DNA of 64,000 nt from contig NZ_JAASQS010000005.1 of assembly GCF_011762045.1 (NCBI RefSeq), positions 62,001-126,000 of the forward strand, read 5' to 3'. This document shows positions 44,708 through 54,620 of this stretch, in pieces. How positions within the stretch are numbered: position 1 is the first letter of the stretch; every line of letters begins with the position of its first letter. The DNA is from Rhizomicrobium electricum (GTDB taxonomy: Bacteria > Pseudomonadota > Alphaproteobacteria > Micropepsales > Micropepsaceae). The notes below the pieces were generated by a model, which worked only from the letters and a program-made list of their open reading frames with translations, had not been told where the DNA came from and did not search any database. The position numbers and the translations under genes are program-made.

Positions 44708-46597
44708 ATGCTTCAGGAAATGCGGAAATATACCAAATCGTGGATCGCCAATATTTTCCTTGGCGTCCTGGCCCTCAGCTTCGTGTCCTGGGGCGTCGGC
44801 GATATGGTCAGCGGGCGCACCGACACCTCGGTGGCCAAAGTCGGCGGCACGGTCATCGACCGGACGGAATTCAGCCGCGACTTCCAGAACGCCATGAAGC
44901 AGGAAGGCGCCCGCCGCGGCGAGCCCACCATCAACGCCGACGAAGCCCGCAAGCTCGGCCTCGGCGACGCCGTGCTGGAAAGCAAGATTTCCCAGACCGC
45001 GCTCGACAACGTGGTGAAGAAGCTCGGCCTCACGGTCAGCGATGCCCAGGTCGTCGCCACCATCCAGCGCATCCCCAGCTTCTCCGGCCTGACCGGCCAG
45101 TTCGACCGCCGCGTCTTCCTGCAAGCCATCGAACGCTTCGGTTATTCCGAGCAGGGCTTCATCGAGCTGATGCGGTCCGACATGGCCCGCGCCCAGCTTT
45201 CGCGTGCGCTCGAAGGCGGCTTCACCCTGCCGCCGGGCTACGCCAAGTACCTGTTCGCCTATTTCTTCGAGACCCGCGCCGCCGATTACATCGTGGTCGA
45301 AGACAAGGCGCTCGGTGCCATCCCGACCCCGCCCGACGCGACCCTGCAAACTTACATCAAGGCCCATGCCGACCGGTTCTCGACGCCGGAATACCGCGAC
45401 GTGACCTATGCGTGGCTGGCGCCGTCGGACGTGATGGCGCAGATCAAGGTCACCGACGATCAGATCAAGCAGGCCTACACCGAGAACAAAGGCACCTATG
45501 TCATTCCGGAAAAGCGCGACGTAGAGCAGATCCTGTTCTCGAGCGAAGCGGCGGCCAAGGCGGCCTACGAGAAGGCTTCGAAAGGCACCAAGTTCGAAGA
45601 TCTCACCAATGAAAAGGGCGAGAAGCCGACGGCCCAGCCGGCTCTGACGACGGCAGACTTCGACGCCGCCACCGCCAAAGCGGTGTTCGCTCTCGCCAAG
45701 GACGGCATCACGGCGCCGCAGAAGACGCCTGCGGGCGGCTGGCAGATCGTCCGGGTCACGGGCATCACGCCGGGCGTCAACCGCACGCTCGATCAGGTGA
45801 AAGAGGAAATCCGCAGCAAGCTGGCGCTCGACGGCGCCATTGCCAAGCTGACCGACATCTCCAACGCCTATACCGATCAGTCGAGCAAAGGTCTCAGCCT
45901 GACCGAAGCCGCGAAAGCCGTGGGCATGCATACCGGCCGCGTGCAAGCGGTCGACGCCCAGGGCCTCGGCCCGGACGGCAAGAAGACCGCTGCGCCCGAC
46001 GATCAGGAATTCCGCGAACTGGTGTTCCGGACCGAAGCCGGCGAAGAAGGCGATCCGCAGGTCACCAAGCAGAACGTCATCTATGTCGTGTCGGTCAGCG
46101 GCGCGACCCCGCCGAAACTGAAGCCGCTCGATCAGGTGCGCGAGCAGGCCCTCGCCGGCTGGACGGCGCAAGAACGCGCCCGCCTCTTGAAGCAGAAGGC
46201 GCAGCAGCTCGCCGCGCAGGCCAACAAGGACGGCTCGCTCGACGGAGCCGCCAAGGCGATCGGGGCGACCATTCAGAAGAGCCCGGCCATCCCGCACAAC
46301 TTCACCGACGACACGTTCGGGCCCGATGTGGTGCGGGCGGTGTTCCAGGCCGGTCCGGGCAAGGCCGCGATGGGTCCGAAAGCCAAAGGCGGCGGCTATG
46401 TCATCGCGCGCGTCACCGGCATCGTGCATCCGGCGATTTCCGAAAAGGATCCGCGCTTCCTGATGGCGGCGCGCCAACTCGGAGCCCAGGCCGGGACGTC
46501 CATCAGCGAGTCCTACGTTGCCGAGCAGCGCGACGAGCAGAAGGTCGTCTACAACCGCAAGAACATCGACAGCGTCCAGGGCGGAGAGCCGCAGTAA
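44708..46597 (+). CDS. PpiD/SurA-like periplasmic peptidyl-prolyl isomerase
   Basis: A 629-residue inner-membrane-anchored foldase: short cytoplasmic start (MLQEMRKYTKSW), one helix (IANIFLGVLALSFVSWGV), a SurA_N-type domain (VAKVGGTVIDRTEFSRDFQNAMKQE), then a parvulin-like domain around residues 265-360 that is not well conserved, and a C-terminal SurA_N-like repeat. It helps outer-membrane proteins fold. ATG 44708 is used, ATG 44720 being possible. The stop is one base before the trpE start, a pairing known from other alphaproteobacteria. Confidence 0.88.
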   Translation: MLQEMRKYTKSWIANIFLGVLALSFVSWGVGDMVSGRTDTSVAKVGGTVIDRTEFSRDFQNAMKQEGARRGEPTINADEARKLGLGDAVLESKISQTALDNVVKKLGLTVSDAQVVATIQRIPSFSGLTGQFDRRVFLQAIERFGYSEQGFIELMRSDMARAQLSRALEGGFTLPPGYAKYLFAYFFETRAADYIVVEDKALGAIPTPPDATLQTYIKAHADRFSTPEYRDVTYAWLAPSDVMAQIKVTDDQIKQAYTENKGTYVIPEKRDVEQILFSSEAAAKAAYEKASKGTKFEDLTNEKGEKPTAQPALTTADFDAATAKAVFALAKDGITAPQKTPAGGWQIVRVTGITPGVNRTLDQVKEEIRSKLALDGAIAKLTDISNAYTDQSSKGLSLTEAAKAVGMHTGRVQAVDAQGLGPDGKKTAAPDDQEFRELVFRTEAGEEGDPQVTKQNVIYVVSVSGATPPKLKPLDQVREQALAGWTAQERARLLKQKAQQLAAQANKDGSLDGAAKAIGATIQKSPAIPHNFTDDTFGPDVVRAVFQAGPGKAAMGPKAKGGGYVIARVTGIVHPAISEKDPRFLMAARQLGAQAGTSISESYVAEQRDEQKVVYNRKNIDSVQGGEPQ

Positions 46598-46598
46598 A

Positions 46599-48116
46599 AT
46601 GTCTATCCTTCCCGCTTTTGCCGACTTCGCCCCGCGCTACCAAGCGGGCGAGGCGCAGGTTCTGTACGCCCGTCTGGTCGCCGATCTGGAGACGCCCGTC
46701 TCCGCCTATCTGAAGCTTGCCGAAGGACGCCAGAACGCGTTCCTGCTCGAAAGCGTGCAAGGCGGCGAAGCACGGGGGCGCTATTCGATGATCGGCCTCA
46801 AGCCCGATCTGATCTGGCGCTATTGGAACGGCAAGGCGGAGATCAATCGCACCGCGCGCGCCACCCCCGACCTGTTCGAACCGGATGCGGAGACCAATCC
46901 GCTGAAGTCGCTGCGGCGTCTCTTGAAGGAAACCAAGCTCACCCTGCCCGAGGGCGTGCCGCCGATGGCGGTGGGTCTCTACGGCTATCTCGGCTACGAC
47001 ATGGTGCGGCTGATCGAAAAGCTGCCCAACGTGCCGAAGGACACGCTGGGATTGCCCGACGCGATCCTGATGCGGCCGTCGATCGTGGCGGTCTTCGATT
47101 CCGTGCGCGACGAAATCCTGATCGTGTCGCCGGTGTGGCCGGAACCGGGGGTCGACGCCCGCGCCGCCTACGCCCGCACCGCCGAACGCATCAACGACAC
47201 CATCGCCGATCTCGAACGGCCGCTGCCGGTCACGACGGTTCCCGAACACCTGCCGAACGGGCCGGTCGAATCCAACATGACCCATGCCGAGTACATGGAC
47301 ATGGTGGCCAAGGCCAAGGAGTACATCCTGGCGGGCGATATCTTCCAGGTGGTGCCGAGCCAGCGTTTCCGCCGGCCGTTCACCCTGCCCTCGTTCTCGC
47401 TCTATCGCGCGCTGAGGCGGCTGAATCCGTCGCCGTTCCTCTATCACCTCGCCTTCCCCGGCTATTCGATCGTCGGATCGAGCCCGGAAGTGCTGGTGCG
47501 GCTGCGCGACAACAAGGTCACCATCCGTCCGATTGCCGGAACGCGTCCGCGCGGCAAGACGCCGGAAGAAGACAAGCGCCTCGCCGAGGAACTGATCGCC
47601 GATCCGAAGGAGCGCGCCGAACATCTGATGTTGATCGATCTCGGCCGCAACGACGTCGGCCGCATCGCCAAGACCGGCGAAGTGACGGTGACCGACAGCT
47701 TCTTCATCGAGCGCTACAGCCATGTGATGCACTTGGTGTCGAACGTCGAAGGCGTGATCCGCGACGATCTCGATGCGGTCGATGCGCTGGCGGCGGGCCT
47801 GCCCGCAGGCACGCTGACCGGGGCGCCGAAAATCCGCGCGATGGAAATCATCGACGAGTTCGAGAAAGAAAAGCGCGGCGCGGCCTATGCGGGCGCGGTC
47901 GGCTATTTCGCCTGCGACGGTTCGATGGACACCTGCATCATGCTGCGCACCGCCCTCGTCAAGGACGGCACGATGTATGTGCAGGCCGGCGGCGGCATCG
48001 TCGCCGACAGCGTGCCGGAACTGGAATTCCAGGAAACGGTCAACAAGGCGAAAGCTCTGATGACCGCCGCCGACGAAGCCGTGCGCTTCGCCAACGCCGC
48101 GAAGCGGGGGCAGTAG
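46599..48116 (+). CDS. trpE: Anthranilate synthase component I
   Basis: A 505-residue chorismate-using enzyme that begins tryptophan synthesis with TrpG. Seen are the tryptophan feedback-site segment AFLLESVQGG, PSPFLYHLAFPG, the catalytic core IRPIAGTRPRGKTPEEDKRLAEELIADPKERAEHLMLIDLGRND in order, HVMHLVSNVEG, and the C-terminal GTLTGAPKIRAMEII and YVQAGGGIVADS. ATG 46599 starts one base after the ppiD stop. trpG and the rest of the trp genes, often next in this class, are not downstream; a repeat and a gene of opposite orientation follow. Confidence 0.96.
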   Translation: MSILPAFADFAPRYQAGEAQVLYARLVADLETPVSAYLKLAEGRQNAFLLESVQGGEARGRYSMIGLKPDLIWRYWNGKAEINRTARATPDLFEPDAETNPLKSLRRLLKETKLTLPEGVPPMAVGLYGYLGYDMVRLIEKLPNVPKDTLGLPDAILMRPSIVAVFDSVRDEILIVSPVWPEPGVDARAAYARTAERINDTIADLERPLPVTTVPEHLPNGPVESNMTHAEYMDMVAKAKEYILAGDIFQVVPSQRFRRPFTLPSFSLYRALRRLNPSPFLYHLAFPGYSIVGSSPEVLVRLRDNKVTIRPIAGTRPRGKTPEEDKRLAEELIADPKERAEHLMLIDLGRNDVGRIAKTGEVTVTDSFFIERYSHVMHLVSNVEGVIRDDLDAVDALAAGLPAGTLTGAPKIRAMEIIDEFEKEKRGAAYAGAVGYFACDGSMDTCIMLRTALVKDGTMYVQAGGGIVADSVPELEFQETVNKAKALMTAADEAVRFANAAKRGQ

Positions 48117-48117
48117 G

Positions 48118-48183
48118 CTCGTCGCGAGCGCCCCCCTTCGGCGCTTCGCGCCACTTCCCCCCGCCACTGCGGAGGGCAGAAAA
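48118..48183. repeat. Half element related to type 2 palindrome
   Basis: Between the convergent trpE and deacetylase genes lies CGCCCCCCTTCGGCGCTTCG, then CACTTCCCCCCGCCA and GGAGGGCAGAAAA, which repeat the right half of 13052-13172 and 22255-22434. Only half is present. Confidence 0.6.
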
Positions 48184-48184
48184 C

Positions 48185-49198
48185 TTACTTCCGCGCCAGT
48201 TCGACGCCCATCTCCCACTCCGTCTTCATGCGGATGGCGGTCGAGACCGGGATCAGGCGGAAGCCCTGCTGCGTCTCACACCAGCGGGTGAGAATGTCGA
48301 GCGTGGCGGCGTGCGGGTGGCCGATGGCGATGGCGACACCGTTGGCGCGGGCCGTCTTTTCCAGTTCGCGCAATTGCGCCTGCACGGCGGACGACGACGG
48401 ATCGTCGTCGAGAAAGACGTCGCGATCCGAACTCGGCACGCCGAAGGCGCGCGCCACCGGTACGACCTGCGTCAGCGCCGTGGTGCGGGAGTCGAGGAAG
48501 AAGACACCACGGCCGTACAGCCGCTCGGCCACCGGGATCAGCGCCAGACGATCGGCGGTGAAGAGACTGCCCTCGTGATTGTTGATACCGGCATAGAACG
48601 GCACCCGCGACAGCGCCCAATCGAGGCGGCGGATATTCTCCTCCTCCGGCAGATCGCGGCGTAGCGCGTTCTTGAGCGAACCGTCGCGATCGCGCGGCGA
48701 TTCCATCGGCACATGGACCATGATCTCGTGACCGGCGCGATGCGCTTCTTCGGCGAGGCGCGGCGTCTCGGACGGGTCCGGCAAAAACGACAGCGACACC
48801 TCTTTCGGCAGCGCGATGGCGCGGCGGTTCTGCCCGACGTCGTTGCCCATGTCGTCGATCAGGATCGCAATGGCCGGAAGCGGGCGCGCTTTGGCGACCG
48901 GCGGCGCCGGAACGGCAGCCGCTTCGGCGACGGATGGCGACGGCGTGCTGTAGCGGACCACGACCCGGCTCAAAGGCTGGATGACGATGTCCTGCCATTC
49001 GGCGCTGGCCTGCGCTTCGAGAACGCCGGTCGGCGTCACGACATCGGTCAGCGCCGGCAGGCCTGCGAGGGCGCCCGGTCCGCCGACCCCAACGGCCAGC
49101 GCGAAGATGATCCAGAACACGACCTCGATCCCGCGCCGTGCCGAGCGGTTCGGCCGCGGGTTCGTGTGGGTCGAGCGATTCGGATCGCGCCGGGGCAT
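48185..49198 (-). CDS. Divergent polysaccharide deacetylase family protein (YibQ-like)
   Basis: A 337-residue protein: a basic N-terminus, one membrane helix (VVFWIIFALAVGVGGPGALA), a spacer and the NodB-like fold near residue 120 onward with AIAILIDDMGNDVGQNRRAI, HEIMVHVPMESP, YAGINNHEGSLFT and VAIAIGHPHAATLDIL. The acidic-His metal sites of true deacetylases are only partly kept, as is usual in this divergent family. It is commonly found beside murein hydrolase activator genes, but not here. Likely a periplasmic cell-wall or glycan enzyme. Confidence 0.87.
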   Translation of the reverse strand: MPRRDPNRSTHTNPRPNRSARRGIEVVFWIIFALAVGVGGPGALAGLPALTDVVTPTGVLEAQASAEWQDIVIQPLSRVVVRYSTPSPSVAEAAAVPAPPVAKARPLPAIAILIDDMGNDVGQNRRAIALPKEVSLSFLPDPSETPRLAEEAHRAGHEIMVHVPMESPRDRDGSLKNALRRDLPEEENIRRLDWALSRVPFYAGINNHEGSLFTADRLALIPVAERLYGRGVFFLDSRTTALTQVVPVARAFGVPSSDRDVFLDDDPSSSAVQAQLRELEKTARANGVAIAIGHPHAATLDILTRWCETQQGFRLIPVSTAIRMKTEWEMGVELARK

Positions 49199-49272
49199 GA
49201 ACCAGTACCGCCCAGCCGCGATTGAGAGTCAACGCCGGGCGATTTGGGGCCGGGCGATTATGGACCTGGCGG

Positions 49273-50265
49273 TTACTGGCTCAGGGACTCGGTGGGATCG
49301 ACCGTGCCGGCGAGGATGTCGGCGACCTTCTTCTCGGGATAGCCGACACTCATCTCGGCGCTCTTGTGCCAAGCGTCGATCACCATGTCGCGCAGCTCGG
49401 CCGCCCCGCGTCCCAATTCCTTGGTGACGAAGGCATTCATCTCGGGCGAATGCTTGGTCAGGCCGACCTTCTTTTCGAGCCGGTAGAGCGGCACGACTTC
49501 GGACTCCGACGCGGCGAGATAATCGGCCGTGCGGGTCCAGATCTCGCACTTGCAGTCGCGAACCGCCGGCATCGCCTTGGCAATGTCCTTTTCGGTGATA
49601 TTGCCGTGGACATAGCTGCTTTCGAACGGCGAATGAATCTTGGCCTCGGTGAAGCCGTCGGGGTTCGGGTACTTGCCCCAGCCGTTGAAGTGGACGGTGA
49701 CATGGAGCGGCTGGCTGCCGTCGCCGACGTAATGCGACCAGGTGCCGAGATCGTGCAGCACGATCTTCTCGCGCATGACGCGGTCCTTGGCGTACCAGGC
49801 GCGCGCTTCCGGCGTCTTGGCATTGGTCTCGCCCCAGGCGGCAACGCGCCAATAGGCAAAATCCTTGGCCAGACGCTGGAACCCCTGCTGGATCGAATAC
49901 GGCAGATAGCCTTGCTTGTACTGGGTGGTGCCGCCCTTGTTGAGCGCCTCGTCGTACTGCTCGCGGCTGACCGGCAGCTTGGCCAGCGGCACGCCGGAAA
50001 TAGTGCCGTCGTCACCGACATCGGCGAAATGGCCGGGGCTGTTCTCTTCGTCGAACGAGCGGCCGGCGCCTTTCACCCGATCGGCTTCGGGCGCGAGATA
50101 ACCCGCCTCTTCCACCGCCGCCGGTGAGCGCACAAAAGCCGGAAGCTCGTCGGGCAGCGACTGCACCGCGACCGTCGAAATCATGCGGTGGCCGTCCGCG
50201 CCCCAACCCATGGCCGCCGACGACAAAACGATGGCCGCAACCGAACCCATCAGCACTTTGCGCAT
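49273..50265 (-). CDS. S1/P1-family nuclease
   Basis: A 330-residue secreted zinc nuclease that degrades single-stranded nucleic acids or 3-prime phosphates. After the signal peptide (residues 1-20) the mature start is WGADGHRM, where Trp1 and the His bind zinc as in nuclease P1. Further ligands are in HFADVGDDG, DLGTWSHYVGDGSQPLHVT and the later HSPFESSYVHGNI. It may feed phosphate or nucleosides from extracellular nucleic acid to the salvage genes 4-7 kb away; that link is inference. It is alone, 75 bp upstream of the deacetylase gene on the same strand. Confidence 0.93.
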   Translation of the reverse strand: MRKVLMGSVAAIVLSSAAMGWGADGHRMISTVAVQSLPDELPAFVRSPAAVEEAGYLAPEADRVKGAGRSFDEENSPGHFADVGDDGTISGVPLAKLPVSREQYDEALNKGGTTQYKQGYLPYSIQQGFQRLAKDFAYWRVAAWGETNAKTPEARAWYAKDRVMREKIVLHDLGTWSHYVGDGSQPLHVTVHFNGWGKYPNPDGFTEAKIHSPFESSYVHGNITEKDIAKAMPAVRDCKCEIWTRTADYLAASESEVVPLYRLEKKVGLTKHSPEMNAFVTKELGRGAAELRDMVIDAWHKSAEMSVGYPEKKVADILAGTVDPTESLSQ

Positions 50266-50481
50266 GACTCACCTCCGCTCAGCACGGCTGTTATGGCAGG
50301 CCCTTGTGACGGCGCAAAGACCGGCGATGGACCCGCGCGAGCCTTCGCGCCTGCGGCAAAACCATGGATGCACCGCAACACGTGCACAACCATCGCGCAT
50401 CACCCGGAACGCGATCTGCTGCCCGACACGATCCTGTGGATGGTTCATCCGGCCGACAGTTTCCGGCCACGCCCCGCAAAG

Positions 50482-50512
50482 AAAAACCGGCCGGAGATCG
50501 CTCCCCGGCCGG
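50482..50512 (-). terminator. Intrinsic terminator of the TonB-dependent receptor gene
   Basis: On the minus strand, 26 bp past the receptor stop, CCGGCCGGGGAG pairs with CTCCGGCCGG (50487-50512) and is followed at once by TTTTTC (50486-50481). This is a strong GC stem with a T run. Confidence 0.85.
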
Positions 50513-50538
50513 CTTCGTTTCGATACCGAATCTGAATT

Positions 50539-53247
50539 CTAGAACACGCTACGCAGTTCGATCTGGAACGTACGCGGCGAGCCCACCGACAGCAGCGGAT
50601 ACGACGTGCAGCCCACCGTCACGTGGCCCGCATACGGCGTGAAGCAGTTCCTGGTCGTCGAAATGTTGCCGAAATAATTCCGGTCGAACAGGTTGGTTAC
50701 GTTGAACTTGAGATAGGACTTGTCCCAACCCAGTTCGCTGAGGTCGTAACGGACGTCGGCGTTGGCAACGAAGTAATCCGGCACGCGATAGTCGTTGGTG
50801 TCGGTGCCGTAACGACGGCTGACATACTTGCCGCCGAGACCGAACTGGAAGCCGTAAATCCGATACTGGATGCGGGTCGCTTCCGTCCAATTCGGGGTTT
50901 CGACAACTTCCTTGCCTGCGATCGAGACGTGGTCGTCCTTACCCGTGCCTGTATAGATCACGGCCATCGGACCGTCCACTACGCGCGAGTGCAGGTACGA
51001 AACCGACTGATAGATATCGAGGTTGTCGATCGGCGACAGAGTGCCTTCGAAGTCGACACCGTCCATGTTCACGTTGCCGATATTGTGATCGACGCTGATG
51101 CCTTGAGTCGGATCGTAGGTGGAGACGATGCGGTTCTTGTACTGGGTGTTCCAGAACGTCACCGAGGCACTCGCCCATTCGCCCGTGAAGCGATAGCCGA
51201 AGTTGTACGTCGCGGTGGTTTCCGGGCTGACGTTGGTTGCGAAGGTGCCGAACCGGCAGGCCGACAACACCGACGGTGTCTTTTCCGCGGCTGAGAGCGC
51301 AGTCTGGCACGACGCGTCGCCGTTGGTGCCGCCGTTGTACAGATTGTCGGTACGCGGAACCGAGATGCCCTGCGCATAGCTCGTGAAGAACTGATGCTCG
51401 GGGCCGAGCGGCAGCCACGAAATACCGGCATTCGGCAGGGTCCGGCTGTAGCTGACGTTGTAGTCGCCAGGCTTGGTGTAGTAATTCTTCGACGTGTCGA
51501 ATTTATACACCCCCATCGTCGCCAGGTTGGCCAGCTGCACGGTTCCGGTCTTGGGCGCGGCCGTCGTGCAATAGCCGTAACCGGTGGTCTGGTTGTAGCA
51601 GTACTGGTGCAGTTCGCGCTCGAAGAACGGCAGACGGACACCGACGCTGACGCGCAACGTGTCCTGCAGGTAGCGGCCTTCGTAGTTGAACGAGAACTGA
51701 TTGAGGCTCGCATAGGACTTGCGATCGCGCTGGCGCAGCGCATAACCGTCGGCGTTCTTGACCTGATGATCGGAGTCGCGCAGGCCGCCGAAGATATCGG
51801 CCGGGCCGTTGACGCTGTCGAACGTCGACCACTGGCCGGTCTGGCGATGCAGGCCCCAGTCGAACACATAGGCGAACTGCAAGGTGTTCTCGTCGTTCAC
51901 CGCATAGATCAACTGGGCGTTGATGCCATAACGGCGGGTGTTGGTGTTGTTCGGCGTGAACTCGCCAACCGTGTCGAGAATGTCGCCGTCGCCGTTGAGA
52001 TCGCAACCGTTACCGGCGAGGCAGGTATAAGGCGTGACGCGCGCATTGTTCTTCGCCGCACCCGTCAACACCGTACCGGTCGTCGAGCCGACCAGTTTCG
52101 TATCGGTTTCCGAGACATTGGTGTAGCCGCCACCGTTCGCCAGAACGTACTGGAAGTTGGTGTCGAACGTGAAGGTCAGGTTGGAGCTCAGATGCCAGAG
52201 CGACGACATGCGGATATTGCCGGTGTCGGACGGATTGACACGCACTTTATAGAAACTGGAGCAGCCATCTTTGTCTGGCGCGCCGGCAACCGCCGCCCGC
52301 GTACAGGTCGGGTCTTCGTCGTAACCAAGACCGAAACCGCCGAGCGCGTTCGGATCGGTGCCGGTGTATTGGCCGTTCGCGTCCAGAGCAACGTTCGGAG
52401 CGTAGACGGCATAGTTCGAACCAGCCGTTGGATAGAAGGCTGTCGAGGCCGGAACAGGCAGGAACGTTACGCCGTTGTACTGGTCGTTACGATTGCGGTT
52501 GAAGTGCGCCGCGAGGTTGATCCAGCCGAGATCGCCCATGCCCTGATAGATGTCGGCGTTGATCTGGTTCTTCTGCAGATTACCCGGACCCTTGAACTTG
52601 TCGTACATCGTGTACGAATAGGTCGCGAACGCGCGCGTGCCCCACGGGCCGATCTCTCCCGAGTCGACGCGGAAGAAGGCGCGACGGTAATTGAAGCTGC
52701 CCAGCGCCGTATCGGCCAGCACGCCCCAGTTTTCGGCCGGCTTGGCGGTGCGAATGTTGATGACGCCGCCGGTGGAGGACGCCGTCGGGCTGTCGACGTC
52801 GGTCGTGCCCTGGTTCACCGAAGCCCGGTCGATGATTTCGGTATCGACGACCTGGTTGGTGTAGGTGGCGTAGTTGCCGGTGTCGTTGAGCGGCATGCCG
52901 TCCCACGTGAACGAGATGCGGTTACCGTCCATGCCGTGCATGCGGATATTGCCGCCGCTGTTGCCGTACGGGTCGGAGTTGGTGAAGTTCAGGCCCGGAA
53001 CCAAGTTCAGGGTATCGAAGACCGTCTGGCCGGAAGGCTGCGTGGTGATGAAGTCCTGCGTGATGACCGAACGCTGCTTCGGAACTTCCAGCGTCGTCAT
53101 CATGCCGCTGAGTTTCACCTTGGTGCCGGTCACGACGACCGTTTCGACTTCCGCAGTACCGGTGGACTGTGCGAACGCCGGCGTTATTGCAAGCGCCAAG
53201 AGCGCTACCGGGGCAACGCTCGTGAACAGTCTCTTTGTTACTCTCAT
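50539..53247 (-). CDS. TonB-dependent outer-membrane receptor
   Basis: A 902-residue receptor: signal peptide (RLFTSVAPVALLALAITPAFA), a plug domain at about residues 45-165 with ETVVVTGTKVKLSG at its start and GGNIRMHGMDGNRISFTWDG, then a beta-barrel ending in the aromatic residue that outer-membrane insertion needs (PRTFQIELRSVF). The ligand is not known; Caulobacter-type large receptors of this length serve siderophores, vitamins or plant sugars. No partner genes are adjacent. It may respond to iron, but no operator is clear in the sequence upstream. Confidence 0.93.
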   Translation of the reverse strand: MRVTKRLFTSVAPVALLALAITPAFAQSTGTAEVETVVVTGTKVKLSGMMTTLEVPKQRSVITQDFITTQPSGQTVFDTLNLVPGLNFTNSDPYGNSGGNIRMHGMDGNRISFTWDGMPLNDTGNYATYTNQVVDTEIIDRASVNQGTTDVDSPTASSTGGVINIRTAKPAENWGVLADTALGSFNYRRAFFRVDSGEIGPWGTRAFATYSYTMYDKFKGPGNLQKNQINADIYQGMGDLGWINLAAHFNRNRNDQYNGVTFLPVPASTAFYPTAGSNYAVYAPNVALDANGQYTGTDPNALGGFGLGYDEDPTCTRAAVAGAPDKDGCSSFYKVRVNPSDTGNIRMSSLWHLSSNLTFTFDTNFQYVLANGGGYTNVSETDTKLVGSTTGTVLTGAAKNNARVTPYTCLAGNGCDLNGDGDILDTVGEFTPNNTNTRRYGINAQLIYAVNDENTLQFAYVFDWGLHRQTGQWSTFDSVNGPADIFGGLRDSDHQVKNADGYALRQRDRKSYASLNQFSFNYEGRYLQDTLRVSVGVRLPFFERELHQYCYNQTTGYGYCTTAAPKTGTVQLANLATMGVYKFDTSKNYYTKPGDYNVSYSRTLPNAGISWLPLGPEHQFFTSYAQGISVPRTDNLYNGGTNGDASCQTALSAAEKTPSVLSACRFGTFATNVSPETTATYNFGYRFTGEWASASVTFWNTQYKNRIVSTYDPTQGISVDHNIGNVNMDGVDFEGTLSPIDNLDIYQSVSYLHSRVVDGPMAVIYTGTGKDDHVSIAGKEVVETPNWTEATRIQYRIYGFQFGLGGKYVSRRYGTDTNDYRVPDYFVANADVRYDLSELGWDKSYLKFNVTNLFDRNYFGNISTTRNCFTPYAGHVTVGCTSYPLLSVGSPRTFQIELRSVF

Positions 53248-53690
53248 TGTCTTCCCCTCAATGGTTCAGTGGGTTCTCGCACCAAGCACGGCGGTGCTTT
53301 TCTCCGTCGCCGCACACTCGGTGGCGCCACGCAGGTGCGTTGTGGCCGTGCTGTGAAAGGTCGATGACAGCATCGATGGCTCCCCAGACACTCTCGTTAA
53401 AACGCACCTATGCGCCCCCGTCTTACCGGCCTCACCCCGAGACCGAATTTCGCAATTGCAGCAAGCTGCTACGGCTACAGAATGCCTATAGGGGATGTAT
53501 CACGTAGCTTTCGTGACAGAGGAGTCGCATACCGGCCACATTCACCGAAAAATGCAGCGTAGACGCGGATGTCGCACGCGAGCAGAATTGCGATTAGGTC
53601 GCAACTACGGCGTCACAATCATTAAATTCCAGAGAACAATACCTTAACGCACTTTCATAATAGGCACATCATGCTGCAGTGCAGCATTGC
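53248..53690 (-). other. Spacer upstream of the TonB-dependent receptor; no gene seen
   Basis: No coding frame has a ribosome site or family match here. It must carry the promoter of the receptor gene. The only structure noted is TCACG-n7-CGTGA near 53500-53516, an imperfect operator-like palindrome whose function is unknown. Confidence 0.4.
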
Positions 53691-54515
53691 CTAGATCCGC
53701 TGCACGAACACGCGCAGCAGTTGCTCCAGCCTCTGCCCTGCCTGTTCGGCGGTGGCGAGGGTCTCCTCGTGGGTCTGCTGGGTGGATTTGATGCCGGTTC
53801 CGTAGTTGGTGACGATCGAAATCCCCGCCACTTTCATACCGGCGTGCCGCGCCACCAGGCATTCCGGCACGGTCGACATGCCGACCAGATCGGCACCCAG
53901 TTTGGCAAACATACGAATTTCGGCGGCGGTCTCGAAATTGGGGCCGAGTACGAAAATGTAGACACCTTTTTTGATCGCAACGCCGGCCACTGCCGCCGCG
54001 GCTTCCAGTTTCGCCCGCAATTCGCGGTCATACGGATCGCTCATGTCGGGAAAACGCGGGCCGAAGCTGTCGTCGTTGGGGCCGATCAGCGGATTGAAGC
54101 CGGAGAAATTGATGTGGTCTTCGATCATCACGATCGAACCCGGTCCCAAATCCAAATTGAGCCCGCCCGCCGCATTGGTCAGGATCAGCGTCTCGACGCC
54201 GAGCCGCTTCAGAATGCGAATCGGCGTGGCGATTGCCGCACCGCCATGGCCTTCATACGTGTGAATGCGCCCCTGCATCACCGCGATGCGCTTGCCCTCG
54301 AGCGTGCCGGCGATCAGGTTGCCGGAATGGCCGACCACCGTGGATCGCGAAAAGCCGGGAATGTCCCCATACGGAACGGTTGTTGCGTCGACAAGCCCTT
54401 TGGCGAAACCTCCGAGCCCGCTGCCGAGCACGATGGCGGTTTTGGGAAAGTCGGGGATGCGGGCCTGAACGGCCTGGGCACCACTGGCGATCAGCGCGGA
54501 GGAATCCTGTGTCAT
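53691..54515 (-). CDS. Purine nucleoside phosphorylase, trimeric type
   Basis: A 274-residue enzyme that splits inosine or guanosine with phosphate. Motifs: GSGLGGFAKGL, VVGHSGNLIAG, MQGRIHTYEGHGG, NAAGGLNLDLGPGSIVMI, and the purine-site FVLGPNFETAAEIRMFAKLGADLVGMSTVPE. These mark the mammalian-like trimeric PNP family. ATG 54515 is the family start; the frame extends upstream, antisense to deoB, without meaning. It is divergent from deoB across 105 bp, so the two salvage genes share a control region. Confidence 0.93.
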   Translation of the reverse strand: MTQDSSALIASGAQAVQARIPDFPKTAIVLGSGLGGFAKGLVDATTVPYGDIPGFSRSTVVGHSGNLIAGTLEGKRIAVMQGRIHTYEGHGGAAIATPIRILKRLGVETLILTNAAGGLNLDLGPGSIVMIEDHINFSGFNPLIGPNDDSFGPRFPDMSDPYDRELRAKLEAAAAVAGVAIKKGVYIFVLGPNFETAAEIRMFAKLGADLVGMSTVPECLVARHAGMKVAGISIVTNYGTGIKSTQQTHEETLATAEQAGQRLEQLLRVFVQRI

Positions 54516-54620
54516 GCCCTTAGGGGTAGCAGTGCTATGCGCGCATGGACAAGGGTGGCGTTTGTTGGAACAATAATCATGCACCGATTTTGCCTCGCGG
54601 TTGGCGAGGGTTAGGACGAT

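Noticed and set aside
43871..46477. An 868-codon minus-strand frame including tpiA
   Set aside because: Only the last 247 codons match triosephosphate isomerase. The rest is antisense to the well-supported ppiD gene and has no family features.
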